In this document: one piece after another, positions 1-10,674 of the stretch
Numbering within the stretch: position 1 is the first letter of the stretch
Layout of the letters: every line of letters starts with the position of its first letter
DNA from: Avena insularis
Lineage: Eukaryota > Streptophyta > Magnoliopsida > Poales > Poaceae
Assembly: GCA_023614405.1 (NCBI GenBank)
Contig: CM042685.1
Location: 82,884,684-82,948,683, forward strand
DNA length: 64,000 nucleotides
Direction of reading: 5' to 3'
Position numbers and translations under genes: made by a program
Notes under the pieces: generated by a model
Seen by the model: the letters and a program-made list of their open reading frames with translations, nothing else
Told to the model about the DNA's origin: nothing
The model's database searches: none

Positions 1-806
1 GCAGTAACCCTAGATGCCACATTCCTCTCCCAATTTCTCTACCAACGCTATCCCGAGACGACCTCACCGACAAAAGTGATCCCCAATGAGTAGAACAAGA
101 ACACGTATGGAGAGACTTTGGAATGGTGGGTTACCTCCAGACACGCCCGGCGCCACCGCCGCCGCAGCTCAGTAGCCAGCTCCCATGCTTTTGCTCGATT
201 CAACCCCTCCCAGCAATAGACCGAACCAACGCAATCCCAATCCCAACCGCAAAACCGCCCGGCAACCAGAACAAGCAGATAGGGGAGGGACGCGCGACCG
301 CGACTCTCTCTCTCTCCCCTGACGAACGAATGAATGAACGGGTAGTAGGAGAAAAAGAGAAAAGAGGAAATGCATTTGTACTGAGCGGAGAAAACGAGAG
401 GGAGGGAAACCGAAAATTTTCGTCGGCGTTTGGCGCCTAGAAGCGGGCCCGCTCTACGAGTCGAGCGCTTCACGCGCGCGGGCGTCAGATCGTCGTCCCT
501 GGCGCACCGTCAGCGAGTCGTGGAAGGCTGGGTTGCGCTCGAGGGAAGAGTAGGCGATGACGGACTCTCTGGTCGGAGGGGTGACTGCTGGAGCCGGACG
601 AGTTTCCCTCGCTGCCATCCAGTTCCAGGCAAGTTTTTCTCGCCGTCGGCTCCATCTCGCCCTGCAGGCGACGCAGGCCACGCAGGGGGCGTTCGGCTGG
701 CCAGCATGAAGGAGAAGCTTGCACGATGAAGCGTGGGGCAGCCAGCGCGACAGGCGCAGGAACAGCCGAGAGCGTAGAATATGGCGGTGATGGGATTGCT
801 GATACA
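1..806. other. No assignable gene; GC-rich low-complexity sequence
   Basis: Several overlapping open frames run through this stretch on both strands, but none has a recognisable domain and they shadow one another, as expected in GC-rich sequence with few stop codons. A short CT-rich tract lies near 302-318. The stretch could be a gene fragment cut by the window edge or part of a repeat. I see nothing that decides between these. Confidence 0.4.
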
Positions 807-808
807 TA

Positions 809-978
809 CTCCCTCCGTTTCAAAATATAAGATGTTTTAGCTTTGTAAAAGCAAATATATCTAGACTACTTTTAGTATATAGGTTTACTCATGTTTAGAG
901 TGAATCTACACACTAAAACAAGTCTAGATACATTATCTTCGTAAACCTAAAACGTCTTATATTTTAAAACGGAGGGAG
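809..978. mobile_element. Stowaway-type MITE (Tc1/Mariner-derived)
   Basis: A 170-bp element with inverted ends CTCCCTCCGTTT... and ...AAACGGAGGGAG, flanked by the dinucleotide TA at 807-808 and 979-980, the target duplication of Stowaway elements. The interior is AT-rich with no coding capacity, so it would depend on a Mariner transposase supplied elsewhere. Its sequence is close to the MITE at 12536-12703, so the two belong to one family. Confidence 0.93.
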
Positions 979-1108
979 TATATATTAAGGACGGAAGAAT
1001 TCTCGAGCTGTTATCAATCCTTCCGTTCCGAGAATCACTAAGTTTCGTTTACTGTAGATTTCATGTTCTGTCCAATTAACGTGTACCAAGTATCAGCACC
1101 AGGCCGTC

Positions 1109-1117
1109 CCACGTGTC
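1109..1117 (+). promoter_or_regulatory. G-box/ABRE-like site
   Basis: The string CCACGTGTC contains the ACGTG core bound by plant bZIP and bHLH factors. A second partial core (CCACGT) sits at 1132-1137, and the candidate first exon begins about 240 bp downstream. Such a short motif also occurs by chance, so promoter function is only inferred. Confidence 0.3.
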
Positions 1118-1137
1118 ATAGATACATAAGGCCACGT

Positions 1138-1165
1138 CTCTTGCTCCCCGTCTCTTGCTCCCCGT
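1138..1165 (+). repeat. 14-bp perfect tandem duplication
   Basis: The unit CTCTTGCTCCCCGT occurs twice in direct contact, just downstream of the ACGTG motifs. It looks like a simple replication-slippage duplication. Confidence 0.9.
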
Positions 1166-1357
1166 AAGTTCTGGACTCTGGGATGGGTTTCCACTCTTCC
1201 TTTCTATTTACTTTTTTCTTAGCCCTTCAATTCCGTCGTTTGACCCGTCCCTTGGATAAGCTTCGGCCGCGGGCCGCCTCCCCTCCTCTTCCTCCGAGAC
1301 GTGGCTCCGCGAGGATGAGATCCCTCAGTACTGCCTTCCTCGTCGCCGCTTGACGCC

Positions 1358-1477
1358 ATGGAGCTTGCAACCAGTGTATCGCGGTTCGGCTCTGCACCCG
1401 CGGTGGCGCCTCCATCCACGAAAGCGACGCGGGAGCCTAGCCATGGCCACAAGGACCGAAGGGGATGCCGACCTGAG
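1358..1477 (+). pseudogene. Candidate first exon of an unidentified gene (40 codons)
   Basis: An ATG in a good plant context (GACGCCATGG) opens a frame of exactly 40 codons that ends on GAG followed by GTGAGT, a strong splice-donor match. The predicted peptide is rich in Ala, Ser, Pro and Arg and shows no family I know. It could be a transit-peptide-like or disordered N-terminus. No convincing second exon can be joined in frame: the next GC-rich block (about 1590-1700) has an open frame in another phase. It could be a captured or decayed exon, or chance. Confidence 0.22.
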
Positions 1478-2109
1478 GTGAGTCGCCGTCGATTCGCCCT
1501 CTGCTAGCTCCCGCCCTTCTCATCTCTCACCCCTCTTGGATGCGAGAGACAGACATGGTCGTCGCTAGAGTAGTTCGAAGGCCGTCGGCGGAGAGCTGTG
1601 GGTGCTCTCCTTCGTGGCCGCCGTCTTCAAGGCCATCGTCGGCGTGCACGTCTTGGTGGCGTTCCCCATGACGCCGCCGGCATGATGCGCGCCAAGCGCC
1701 GCCCTGGTGTAGATGGAGGCCGTGGCCAAGGGAACTCCCACTCACCGGTCCCGGTGTTCCCCGCCGCCGACATTTACGTTTGATTCCGTCCACGACGACC
1801 TCTTCTTCTTTTCTTCTCTGGTACGTGCTGCTTCAGTTTGACATGATTTTAAGTTCGTTGATTTTTGTTTGCAGGATGCTCCTCCTGCTGATTAATTTCA
1901 CGACCACAATGTTCCTATGGTCGTCTTCGGCTACTTTTCTTTTACAATCCCATCCAATCCAGACTTCAGATTAAGTTCTCTTTTCTTAGTTTGTTCTTTA
2001 CACCGTAGTTTGCGGAGGATTGAAATAAGGAGTTTCAAATCTACAGATGTTTTGATTCTCCGTCTTTTTTACTGAAACCATGTTGACCACGTCGCTGCAA
2101 TTTTTTTCA

Positions 2110-2187
2110 GGTCCTGCTCCCTTCCCAAATGATGTGCTGCTAGGTATTTTGGGTCGAGTGAAGCCAAGAAATTCACATATCCTTTGA
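2110..2187 (+). pseudogene. Possible F-box domain fragment
   Basis: Directly after a strong splice acceptor (T-rich tract plus CAG ending at 2110) one frame reads PAPFPNDVLLGILGRVKPRN and stops at 2185-2187. The spacing P-x-D-V-L-L-x-I-L-x-R-V-x-P-R matches the first helix and loop of the F-box, the domain that docks substrate receptors onto SKP1 in SCF ubiquitin ligases. Only about 17 residues match and no C-terminal substrate-binding repeats follow. If real, it is a truncated or captured exon. Confidence 0.33.
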
Positions 2188-3173
2188 TACATGCGATGCA
2201 GCTGCTCTTAGTACAATAATACAATTTGCTATGTTTGGTATAGTGCATACCGAAGCAATGTCCTGTATTTTTTGGTACTATTTTCAGTATGTTTTTGCAG
2301 GATCTCTATGACTGTGCGTGGTGTTGCAGGCCATCGGTGAGTCCAGCCTCCTCCAGTTCCCTGCCCTTATCATGCCCTTGAAGATTTACTACTGATCCGC
2401 CACTTTGTCATGCCAGTTCTTCTACTGATACACATCCAAGGCGGGGTAGACCTCTGGGTCATGGGCAAGGTCGTGGCCAATAGGCTTCTGCTGATACATC
2501 TCCTTCGTGTGATGTGAGTTAATTTGTTTCAGATGTGCAAAAGAAAAATTATAACGGTATAGATTGAGGTTTGTCTCTAGACTACTAGAGAAAACCAGCT
2601 AGATGAAGCAAACTGTGTTCATACTTATTTTCTTTCTATGCAAAAAATGTGAACCATTTTTCATTTGATTACTACGACATGTGATGCCTAAAGTTATATG
2701 GCAAGCCATTTGGATCTATGTTGATGATGGTCTCTATCTCTTCACACTTTAAACATGTAATGCTATGGTTTTTGATACATTGGTATAGAAGCGGGTTGTC
2801 TCGGAGCCTGACGACTATGAAAAGGTGATGGAAGCTACACCAGATCTCATAATCAACAAAAATTGCAGAACACATTCATTCAAATATTTGTTACTGCTTG
2901 ATTTGCTTAATTTCAGTGAAATTAATTACTGTACTACCAAGGTTGTGGCAGTGTATATTCTTTCTAAAGTTTGGGTGTGTGTTTGGATAGGTTCTTAGCT
3001 GAGGTAACATCATATGCCGCACGAATATGTGTTATATTTGGCTAGGTACTTCTATTTTACTACATGTAAAATTCAGAAGTGTTAACTGAGTTAATTTATT
3101 TTATATTCTAAGAATTTATTTTATATTTGGCTAGGTCATCGCCTTTAGCACTGTTTGCAAATTTCAAGCAAAC

Positions 3174-3503
3174 ATGGGGAATTCAAAAAATCTAAAAGAG
3201 CGACATCCTTGGTCTGAAATAAGATGGTGGCATTTTGAAATATTCATTGTTGGTTTTTTATTTGCTATCAGCAATAGTTGGAAAATGCACATTGCCATGT
3301 CCAATGATCAGCACATTTTAGATGTGGGTGGATCTGAGCGAGTCGAGTGCGGGGTCGAGCAAATGCCGCCAATAGATTTGACAGACCATGCTCAGTTTTT
3401 TCCTGATAGCAAATCTGACTGTGCATTACTTATTGTAAACATACATGCTAATGCTGCCGCTGATGGTGCTCAGCTTACTTCCGACAACAAATCTGACTGT
3501 TGA
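3174..3503 (+). CDS. Hypothetical 109-residue ORF, unrecognised
   Basis: A true ATG opens a 109-residue frame. The N-terminus has a short hydrophobic stretch (roughly residues 24-36, rich in Phe, Ile and Gly). The C-terminal third is acidic and contains an internal imperfect duplication in which the nucleotides CAAATCTGACTGT recur about 80 bp apart. There is no known domain. The AT-rich setting and lack of flanking exons make it doubtful as a gene; it may be an exon of the decayed region around it. Confidence 0.2.
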   Translation: MGNSKNLKERHPWSEIRWWHFEIFIVGFLFAISNSWKMHIAMSNDQHILDVGGSERVECGVEQMPPIDLTDHAQFFPDSKSDCALLIVNIHANAAADGAQLTSDNKSDC

Positions 3504-3583
3504 TGCTGCGGCTGATGGGGTACTTTCCATCTATCTATGATGACGGTATGTTTTTCTATGGTCTTTCATGTAAATCCTCTGAT

Positions 3584-3625
3584 CATTATTACATTAATGT
3601 TCACCATTATTACATTAATGTTCAC
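3584..3625 (+). repeat. 21-bp perfect tandem duplication
   Basis: Two adjacent identical 21-bp units beginning CATTATTACATTAATG. This is a simple slippage duplication in AT-rich sequence. Confidence 0.9.
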
Positions 3626-4017
3626 TTCTGGAATTACTGAATTCTCTTGCGTGCTGTCATTATTTCATTATTTAAGGTTAAATAATAAAATAACTGTTTT
3701 TGGCAGGCCTAAAAAGTGATTTCAACAAGAGGGTGTTATTTAGGGACCGACCTTGCCATCCAAGTTTGATGTCTATGAACTTATAAGAACAGTTGCATTT
3801 TTAGTACAACACCGTCTAAGAACTGTTGCATTTTCAGTATTAGTAAGGACGTAGTTGAACCGAGTCCTGTGTTGCAGAGAAATATACCGTCTTATCTCTG
3901 TGTTTTAATATACTGTAACTTTGTGAATTACATCACGACTTGCTGCATGTATGATAAGAAAATATACGTGCTGATTGAAAAACAGTGTCCTCTTTACCCC
4001 ATCAAACATCCGACACG

Positions 4018-4038
4018 GGCGTGGCGTGTCGCCACGCC
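4018..4038 (+). repeat. Perfect 9-bp hairpin with 3-nt loop
   Basis: GGCGTGGCG, then TGT, then CGCCACGCC form a perfect GC-rich inverted repeat. It lies 155 bp upstream of the first Helitron-like element. No open frame or U-tract makes it a recognisable terminator. It could be a chance structure or the end of an older Helitron, since Helitron 3' ends carry such hairpins, although no CTRR follows closely. Confidence 0.6.
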
Positions 4039-4174
4039 AACTTACCTAGTGGGATTGCTGACGGGAGAAGAAAAAAGGAAAAGGAGAAAAAGAGGAAAAC
4101 TAGTGAAAAGTGGGTTCCTCCTGTACTCCTCGATAAATTTGCCACTTTTCCAATATTGTTAATTTGTTGTCTAA

Positions 4175-4194
4175 ATCTATCTATCTATCTATCT
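4175..4194 (+). repeat. (ATCT)5 microsatellite
   Basis: Five ATCT units run directly into the 5' terminus of the first Helitron-like element (TCTACTAA from 4192), so the element end and the microsatellite share bases. Confidence 0.9.
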
Positions 4195-6022
4195 ACTAAT
4201 TTACACACAGGTAGGTTCGTCAGTTCCTGAAATTTCGTTCCAATTTTTACTGAACAAGTATGCCCCTCCCAGTTCGGAAATATTACTGCACTGCCACCGC
4301 TTATGCCATCGAACCGGTATGCTCTGTGTTGTTGGGTACCCGCCCGCACCCACGATCTTCCCACGGGCACACCGCCTCCCCAGATCCACATCGTCAGCAG
4401 CGAGGTGCCTCGTCTGGGTCAAACTGGACGGTTCGGTCGAGAAAAGTCTGTCGTATCCCCTCCCCCTGCAGCCCTGCCTCCTCCCCTGCCCTTCGTCCTG
4501 CTGCACCGCCGAGTGCGACTGCCACCGGGACGAGACTTGCGAGCTCAGGCGGCCGGGACACGCCTTCACGCGCTCCTCCTCGCCTCCAATCGCCGTCGCA
4601 CCGCCACTCTGCTCGATCCCGAGCCTGCAGCGCGAGATCGCCGTGGGCTCCAACGATGCCGGCTCCCGTAGCCGTGGAGGACCGCGTCGCTACGGAGCCC
4701 CTCAGACCTTGACCCGATTCCCCACCGACCGACCGAGCGCTGCCGGATGGTACCCCGTGCCTCCCCAATCTACGGCCGCCGCCTTTTTCAAGGGCCCTCG
4801 TCACCGCGCTTGTCGGCCTCGTTGCAACTGCCCTTGATGGATTGAGGAGCGTCGTGGAGCAAATAGAGGCTGGAAGCGAAGCAGAGAGGCCACCGTCGGC
4901 TGCGGCGACGAGTATGGAGGCGGAGTAGTATGGAGTCTGAGAAGATCCGTTGTCGAAGAGACACCCGCGTGTGCTGGCTGACTCACCCCGCGTATGAAGG
5001 AGGCACAGGCTGGGATGGGGCCGAAGGAAGCGGGGACACGACGGCTGTCTTGATTCTGCCGGGCCTGCGTCGATCCTCTGCTAGCAGACCGAGCTCATCT
5101 GCTAGCAAGCCGCCGCCGTCATGCAGGTATGTGCTCTCGATGGGGTCCTTTTTTTTAGGCTTGTAATTAATGTATTGAGGTAGTGGGACTTTTGGCGTGC
5201 ATCTTCCCCTGAGTCTGACTACCAATCTGGTGCGAGTGTGAATGCCCTCGTTCTGCTGCGTGTTAAGCATGTCTCGTGTGAAGATTATATCTCTCTCTGA
5301 GTGGTAACCACATGTGTAGTTACAAATTCTTTTACTGTAACTAATTTCATAATGAGGGCGACTAGCCGGAAGGGCGCACTCTAGCGCACACCAGGGCGCA
5401 AGGTGCAGCGTAGGAGCCCATCCCTGCACGACATCTGAACATTTAGAAGAGTGGTGTCTCATAGGTTACCCTACTATGCTTAGTTGGCAAGCTTGATCGA
5501 GACGTAGCGGCCACATTCGTCTATAAACTAAGTTTACTGATGTGTTCATACTAACCGATATTTTCAAGGAAAATGCCGTGTAAAATGGAATAAACTGGGT
5601 GCTACTTCCTGCACAACATACTGCTGCATTTTTAACACCCCACTTGTGGAGGCAGAGTTGTGGTTCTCAAAACATGTGTACCCCGTATGTGTGTAATACC
5701 CTCTGTTAGCAAAAAATCTTGACGTCGTCTAAATTACATCGCTGTCTTTAGCTACAATCATGGGACAAATTGGTGCATGCATAAATTGCCTCTTGTTATT
5801 GTTGATGTGTCTAGATACATTCGAATTTAGACAAATATAAGTCAGTTATTTGTAGACCAAGGGAATAAAATATCTTTTCTAAATCTTAGAACAACGTATA
5901 TGTTTCTAGGTTTGTACGACAGACGTGGGAGGAGGTGGCGCATATTTAGAGTTTGTGGCTAACAATTTTAATCAACCATGAACCTCAATGTCAACCGTAG
6001 CAACGCACGGGCATTTAGCTAG
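4192..6022 (+). mobile_element. Helitron-like element 1 (non-autonomous)
   Basis: The 5' end begins TCTACTAATTTACACACAGG. The 3' end carries CCGTAGCAACGCACGGGC followed by CTAG at 6019-6022 with a T next, matching the Helitron rule of 5' TC, a short 3' hairpin, terminal CTRR and insertion between A and T. No Rep/helicase ORF is present, so it would need rolling-circle proteins in trans. The interior has a GC-rich, exon-like block (about 4300-5125) ending at CATGCAG followed by GTATGTGC, a plausible splice donor, which may be a captured gene piece. The first ~110 bp resemble the same part of elements 2 and 3. Confidence 0.68.
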
Positions 6023-7372
6023 TATATATTTATCTACTAATTTACACACAGGTAGGTTCGTCCAATAGGTTTTTCGTTCCGATTTTTCTGTAGACGATTT
6101 TGTCCCTGCGCGTTCGGTCTATTTACAATGCCTGCCACCGCCAAGTGAGACGAAGGACCACCCCAGGCCTTATCCCCTCGACCCCTCCCCTCCCCTCCCT
6201 CGTCTTCCGCCGCCCACGCCCCCGTTCGCCGCTCCGCTGCCTTTGTCGTTCCCGTTCCTCCGCTAGGTGCCTATCACCCATCACCCATGGTCGTGGTCGC
6301 CGCAGCTTCCACCCACGTGACCCCTGAAAATCCATCTATCCCGCCCCTCCTGTTCCATCCGCCGCGGGCAGAGGTAACCACAAAGCATGGACGATCTTGC
6401 GCTGCAGGGAGACGAAGTAGAGGGAGGCCGGTGGATAGCAATGCGAGGCAAAAGGATGCGTGGTCTAGGCCACATAGACAATCGGAATAGAGGCGTCGGC
6501 CCGACGACGACCTGCAGCAGCGGCGACCTTGCGGCCAGAGCATGGCAGAAGCACCATGACATGATGTCGGTGAACACCGGAGAATATGTGGCTAGCTCTT
6601 GAGTCCGGGACGACGGTGGGCGGGGCGAGACGAAGGAGATCACGCTTGGCGGGCGGGATGGAGGCAGCACCATGACGTTGAGGAAGAAGATAGGCAGCGG
6701 GTCGCAGAGGCTCGAACGGCGGCGTGGCCATGGACTTCCTCAGCCGCTGGAGCCAGAAGACCGCGCCCCTCCTCCTACCCAAGGTCGACTGCTACTGCCT
6801 AGATTTGGTATAGCAAGCTCGCGGGAAGAGACAAGGAGATTCTGTCTAAGTCGATTTTAGAGAGAAGAAAGCAAATTTTCAGGCTCTGCTGCGGTATTGC
6901 CCAATGACTGTGGTGAGTAGTTACGGATAACGAGCCAGTTTTTCGTTATTAGGTGATACAGAATGCCTATTTCGAGAGGAATTTCATCGGAGGATCTATG
7001 ATTAGTTGTGCCTATGTTGTTCGGAGAGTTTACACTTGCTCTGTACTTCAAATTCACACTCGGAGCAATCCTACACGATAGCACACTACGGACTCACAAA
7101 TGCACTACGAGTAGTGTATACAACCATGTTGTGCTATTACTGTTCTATACAGTTTGACATTGTCGGAAGCAGCAACTATTTCTTTGTTTTATAGTCTTGG
7201 TGAACATGGATTTTAGACTGCATTATTGGTATTTTTTTCACTGTCTCAAATCAAACATTTATATTATGATAAAAAAAATTAAACATTTATATTCAGAATT
7301 TTGAATTGCAATTTACCTCTTGTGCTTGCAGGCTTGCAACCTTAGATATAGCTATATTAAGAGTGCAAAGTA

Positions 7373-7627
7373 CTCCCTCGGTCACAAAATATAAGGCGCT
7401 TAAAGACTTGTCAAAAGTCAAATCTTACTATTTTTAACCAAATATTTAGGAAAAAGTATGTACATTTATATTATGGAATGGACACATTCAAAAAATATAC
7501 TTTATGATAAATCTATTGACATTGATTATTGTAAATATTTATATTTTTGTGTATAATCTTGGTCAAATTTAGAAAATGTTGACTTTTGACTAAACCTTAG
7601 GCGTCTTATATTTTGGGACGGACGGAG
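7373..7627. mobile_element. Stowaway-type MITE inside Helitron-like element 2
   Basis: A 255-bp element with ends CTCCCTCGGTCACAAAATAT... and ...ATATTTTGGGACGGACGGAG, flanked by TA at 7371-7372 and 7628-7629. It is longer than, and a different family from, the 170-bp MITEs at 809 and 12536. Confidence 0.88.
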
Positions 7628-7642
7628 TACTTATTAATATTT

Positions 7643-7723
7643 CTACCTCTGTTCGTAAATATAAAATTGTTTGTTAGGCTAAAATAGCGTTTTAAAACGT
7701 CTTATATTGTGGAACAAAGGTAG
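7643..7723. mobile_element. Short degenerate Stowaway-like repeat
   Basis: An 81-bp stretch has inverted ends CTACCTCTGTTC and GGAACAAAGGTAG. A TA follows on the right, but the left flank is TT. It lies 15 bp after the preceding MITE and is probably a deleted relative. Confidence 0.6.
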
Positions 7724-8809
7724 TATATACAACTTACATTCTTGCTCCAATCGTTGGTGGGGAGATGAACACACCACTATAACCACACCAGGATTATGAG
7801 GTCTAATCATATGTTAACCTTTTATAATTAAATGGCTAGCCTCGCCATTCTGAACTGTGCTAGCCTCACCATTCAATACTCTTAGCAATTTGCAAGTCTT
7901 GCAGCACTTGGAATATTCTTGACCATTCATACTTCTCGTATTATTATACAATGGAAGTGGACTGGAGCAATATGATCCGGGTTGAACATGAATGGTCAGT
8001 TTAATTTTAGTCTGTTGCTTCTCCAGTCCTCTGTATAACGGTATTGTCCTCCCGATGGCTTTAATTAAAAGGAAAAAGATGGGGAAAATCACATTTTCAA
8101 TGCACGTGAGAGCTTATGTTTAATACGCCTGACGGCACTCAATTGTAGTTTGTGCGACACATTCCTATGAAGAGATGCCGCCAGGCATGCAGTTGGAAGA
8201 CGGAATCTAGGGAATTGTTGAGGCGGGGGAAGTTAGACCTAGAAAAGTAGGCTTACGAGTGTTAGAACTGCAGTGGAGAAAGGATACATGTTTTGTGTCA
8301 AAGTTGGACTAACGTCCATTAATTTATTATGTTTGTCTGATTCTTACACATTTACTTCAATGAAACAAGGAATGGATGTTTTGTTGACTGTCCGGTTGCT
8401 CCAGATTTCTGGAATTGTTGGTGATTTTGTGATAATACTTTTGTATCTGGTTTTGTCTTATAGGAACCATCAATTGATAATCTTTATTGACCATGTTTTA
8501 TAATACAATTGAAACAATTGTATATCTTGCATGCATCGCATAAAGTTGATAGATTTGAAGAGAACAAACCAACTCATGACTTCAACACAATGTAGGTAGC
8601 CCGTACTAGCAAGCAAAAATTGCAAACAACTTTAATGAATTACTCGACTAATTAAGACACTGGTTTTGGGTGATACATAGTGGGTCATGCTAGAGTAGAA
8701 GATCTGCCAAGCCAAACAAAGAATTGACTGCACACGAAGAGGAACTTCGAGACAATAAGATAGGAAAGGACAGGAACAATAACCTGTAGCAACGCACGGG
8801 CATTTACAT

Positions 8810-10418
8810 AACGGTAGGTTCGTCCACTAAGTTTTGGTTCCGATTTTTACTTTGGACGATTTTGCCCTTGATAGCTCGGTCATATAACGTTTGTTGCCAC
8901 CGTCAAGTAAAAACAAGGTCCTTACGTGCGGTGCGGCAGTCCCGCGTACCCTTCCCCGCCTGCACGACCAGAGAGGGTCGCGCCTCATGACTCCTCTCCT
9001 CACCGAATCCATCTGCCGCCGCCTGCGCCTCCGCCAGGACCCCAATCCTACGCCGACCCATCCTCCGCCGCCGCAGGTAGGCCAAATCCCTCCCCGAGCT
9101 GGCCCTGTCCTCCTCTGAAGCGCTCCTGGCCGTAGCCATGGCGACGGCGCCGACAGGGGCTCAAATCCAGTCGGTCTCGGCCGAGACAAGGCGGATCCAT
9201 CCGCCCGCCCACCGGCGCATACTTCTGCAACGAACCCCATTCCCCCCTCGATGCGTCTATGAGAAGGGGAGGCAGGGGTCAGGCAACAAGAACACCGATT
9301 TAGTGTAGCCGTGCGCTGCATCGGCGTTGGAGGTCCCAGTCGCGAGCGCGGCAGAGGGCGAGCTACGCGGTGTGCCGGCTGTTTGCCGGCGTCGTGCAGA
9401 GGAGTGTATTCACGCCGGCGGCGGGTCTGGCAACAGGGTGAGCAAGCGCTTCTCCATCTTCATCTCTCCCCTGCTTCCTCAATTGAATCACATCGATTCA
9501 AAAGATCAGCAATGAAGGTTGGAGTAGTTGATCCGGATCCGTTTTTCCCGGTGATGGCCCCAATCACCTTTTTATTATTTCCCGATTCTTGGTCCTCTTA
9601 TGTGGACATTGGAGATGCACTTGCAAAGTTGCAGTATATACTATTTGCTCAATCCGTTGCGTTTTTTAGCATATCATTGATTGCATGCCGTTCGGTTCAC
9701 ATCGCATCCGACTACATCCAGATGAAAATACAGTACACAGCTTGGCATTTTTCTCTGTGTCTTTTGTAGCTTGATTTTGATTGACTGTGGTGTAATATTT
9801 AAGAATATATTTCTATTATGTGAATAACTGATAAATGATTTTTAATCATGTTTGCTGAAACCAAATGGAAAACATCTGTTTTGCCTTTTGGTAGGCCTAA
9901 ATAGGGCTAAGTCCAAACATACCCTTGGTGGCCAAAAAAACTAACTGATCTTTTTTTCTACTTACTACGGCTACTCGAAGAAAATGCTACGCCCGCTGGA
10001 GGAAAATGCATAGTAAATAGACGCATGGATGCATGGAGCGAAGGAAAAAGACGCATCTTCTGTTGTGCAAATAAATCTCTTGCCTCCCATGATCACTTCA
10101 TATGCTTTTTTTGGATAGTTTCTCATGTAAGAGGCTGCCTATGGCGTTGCAAAACATAACCAATAAAGTATGTCAATGTTGCTTAAACCAAATAATCACT
10201 TTGTTGCTTGTTGAAGAAAATTTCATGGAAATTCTGATGTTCAAAGATTGTTCTCTACAGGTCGTGATGGACGGCCCGCCTGAGAGCAGAGTGGTGGACA
10301 TGCTCAAGCTGGATGAATTTTGTTGACACGTCACAGATTTACCTATGGCAACTTAATTTATGCGGTTTTTAACACATATTTTTTTCTCACCCGGTGCAAC
10401 GCACGGGCTTTTTCCTAG
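8810..10418 (+). mobile_element. Helitron-like element 3, 5' end eroded
   Basis: The extreme TCTACTAATTTACAC terminus is missing, but from GGTAGGTTCGTCC (8813) the sequence follows the 5' regions of elements 1 and 2 for about 100 bp, including a shared GCCACCG block. The 3' end has CCCGGTGCAACGCACGGGC, a hairpin with one extra base, then CTAG at 10415-10418 followed by T. A GC-rich exon-like block (about 8900-9440) ends near CAACAG|GGTGAGC, a possible donor. A 57-codon ATG frame at 9138-9308 has no recognisable domain. No replicase is present. Confidence 0.6.
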
Positions 10419-10444
10419 TCATATAATAAGTTGCTTAAAATATA

Positions 10445-10567
10445 CTACTCACTTAAATCCAAATGTGTTGACTTAGATTTCTCTAGATATATCTAGACAT
10501 GATTTAGTATTAGATTCATCTGTATATTGATAAATTTGAGTCAACTAATTTGGATCGAAGGAAGTAG
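10445..10567. mobile_element. Degenerate Stowaway-like MITE
   Basis: A 123-bp element with ends CTACTCACTTAAATCCAAAT... and ...ATTTGGATCGAAGGAAGTAG, flanked by TA at 10443-10444 and 10568-10569. It sits 26 bp after the end of Helitron-like element 3. Confidence 0.78.
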
Positions 10568-10674
10568 TAATTTGTTTGTAATTTATCCCGGTATTAGCCT
10601 AGTTACTAAAATTCCGTAGTTGCTTAAGGATTTTATTAAAATTTCGAAGTGGCGTATTGCCTAATGAATGTGTT

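Larger units (their letters stand above)
979..4191. other. Unassigned exon-like region
   Basis: This region alternates GC-rich, coding-looking blocks (about 1240-1760) with AT-rich blocks carrying plausible splice acceptors (pyrimidine tract plus CAG, for example ending at 2110). That resembles a decayed gene or captured gene pieces rather than a retroelement. No continuous product can be assembled by eye. Items that can be pointed to are listed separately. The rest, especially 2190-3170 and 3630-4010, holds nothing I recognise. Confidence 0.35.
6033..8806 (+). mobile_element. Helitron-like element 2, 3' end eroded
   Basis: It starts 10 bp after element 1 ends with the same TCTACTAATTTACACACAGG terminus. 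The 3' signature GTAGCAACGCACGGGCATTTA is present at 8787-8807, but the final CTAG is missing and the sequence passes straight into the 5' homology of element 3. GC-rich exon-like sequence fills about 6130-6880. A Stowaway MITE and a shorter MITE-like repeat are inserted at 7373-7627 and 7643-7723. No replicase ORF is visible, and open frames in the GC-rich block overlap on both strands and look incidental. Confidence 0.6.

Noticed and set aside
8827..9321. 164-codon minus-strand frame in Helitron-like element 3
   Set aside because: It overlaps several plus-strand frames in a GC-rich block, is Arg/Gly-rich and has no domain.
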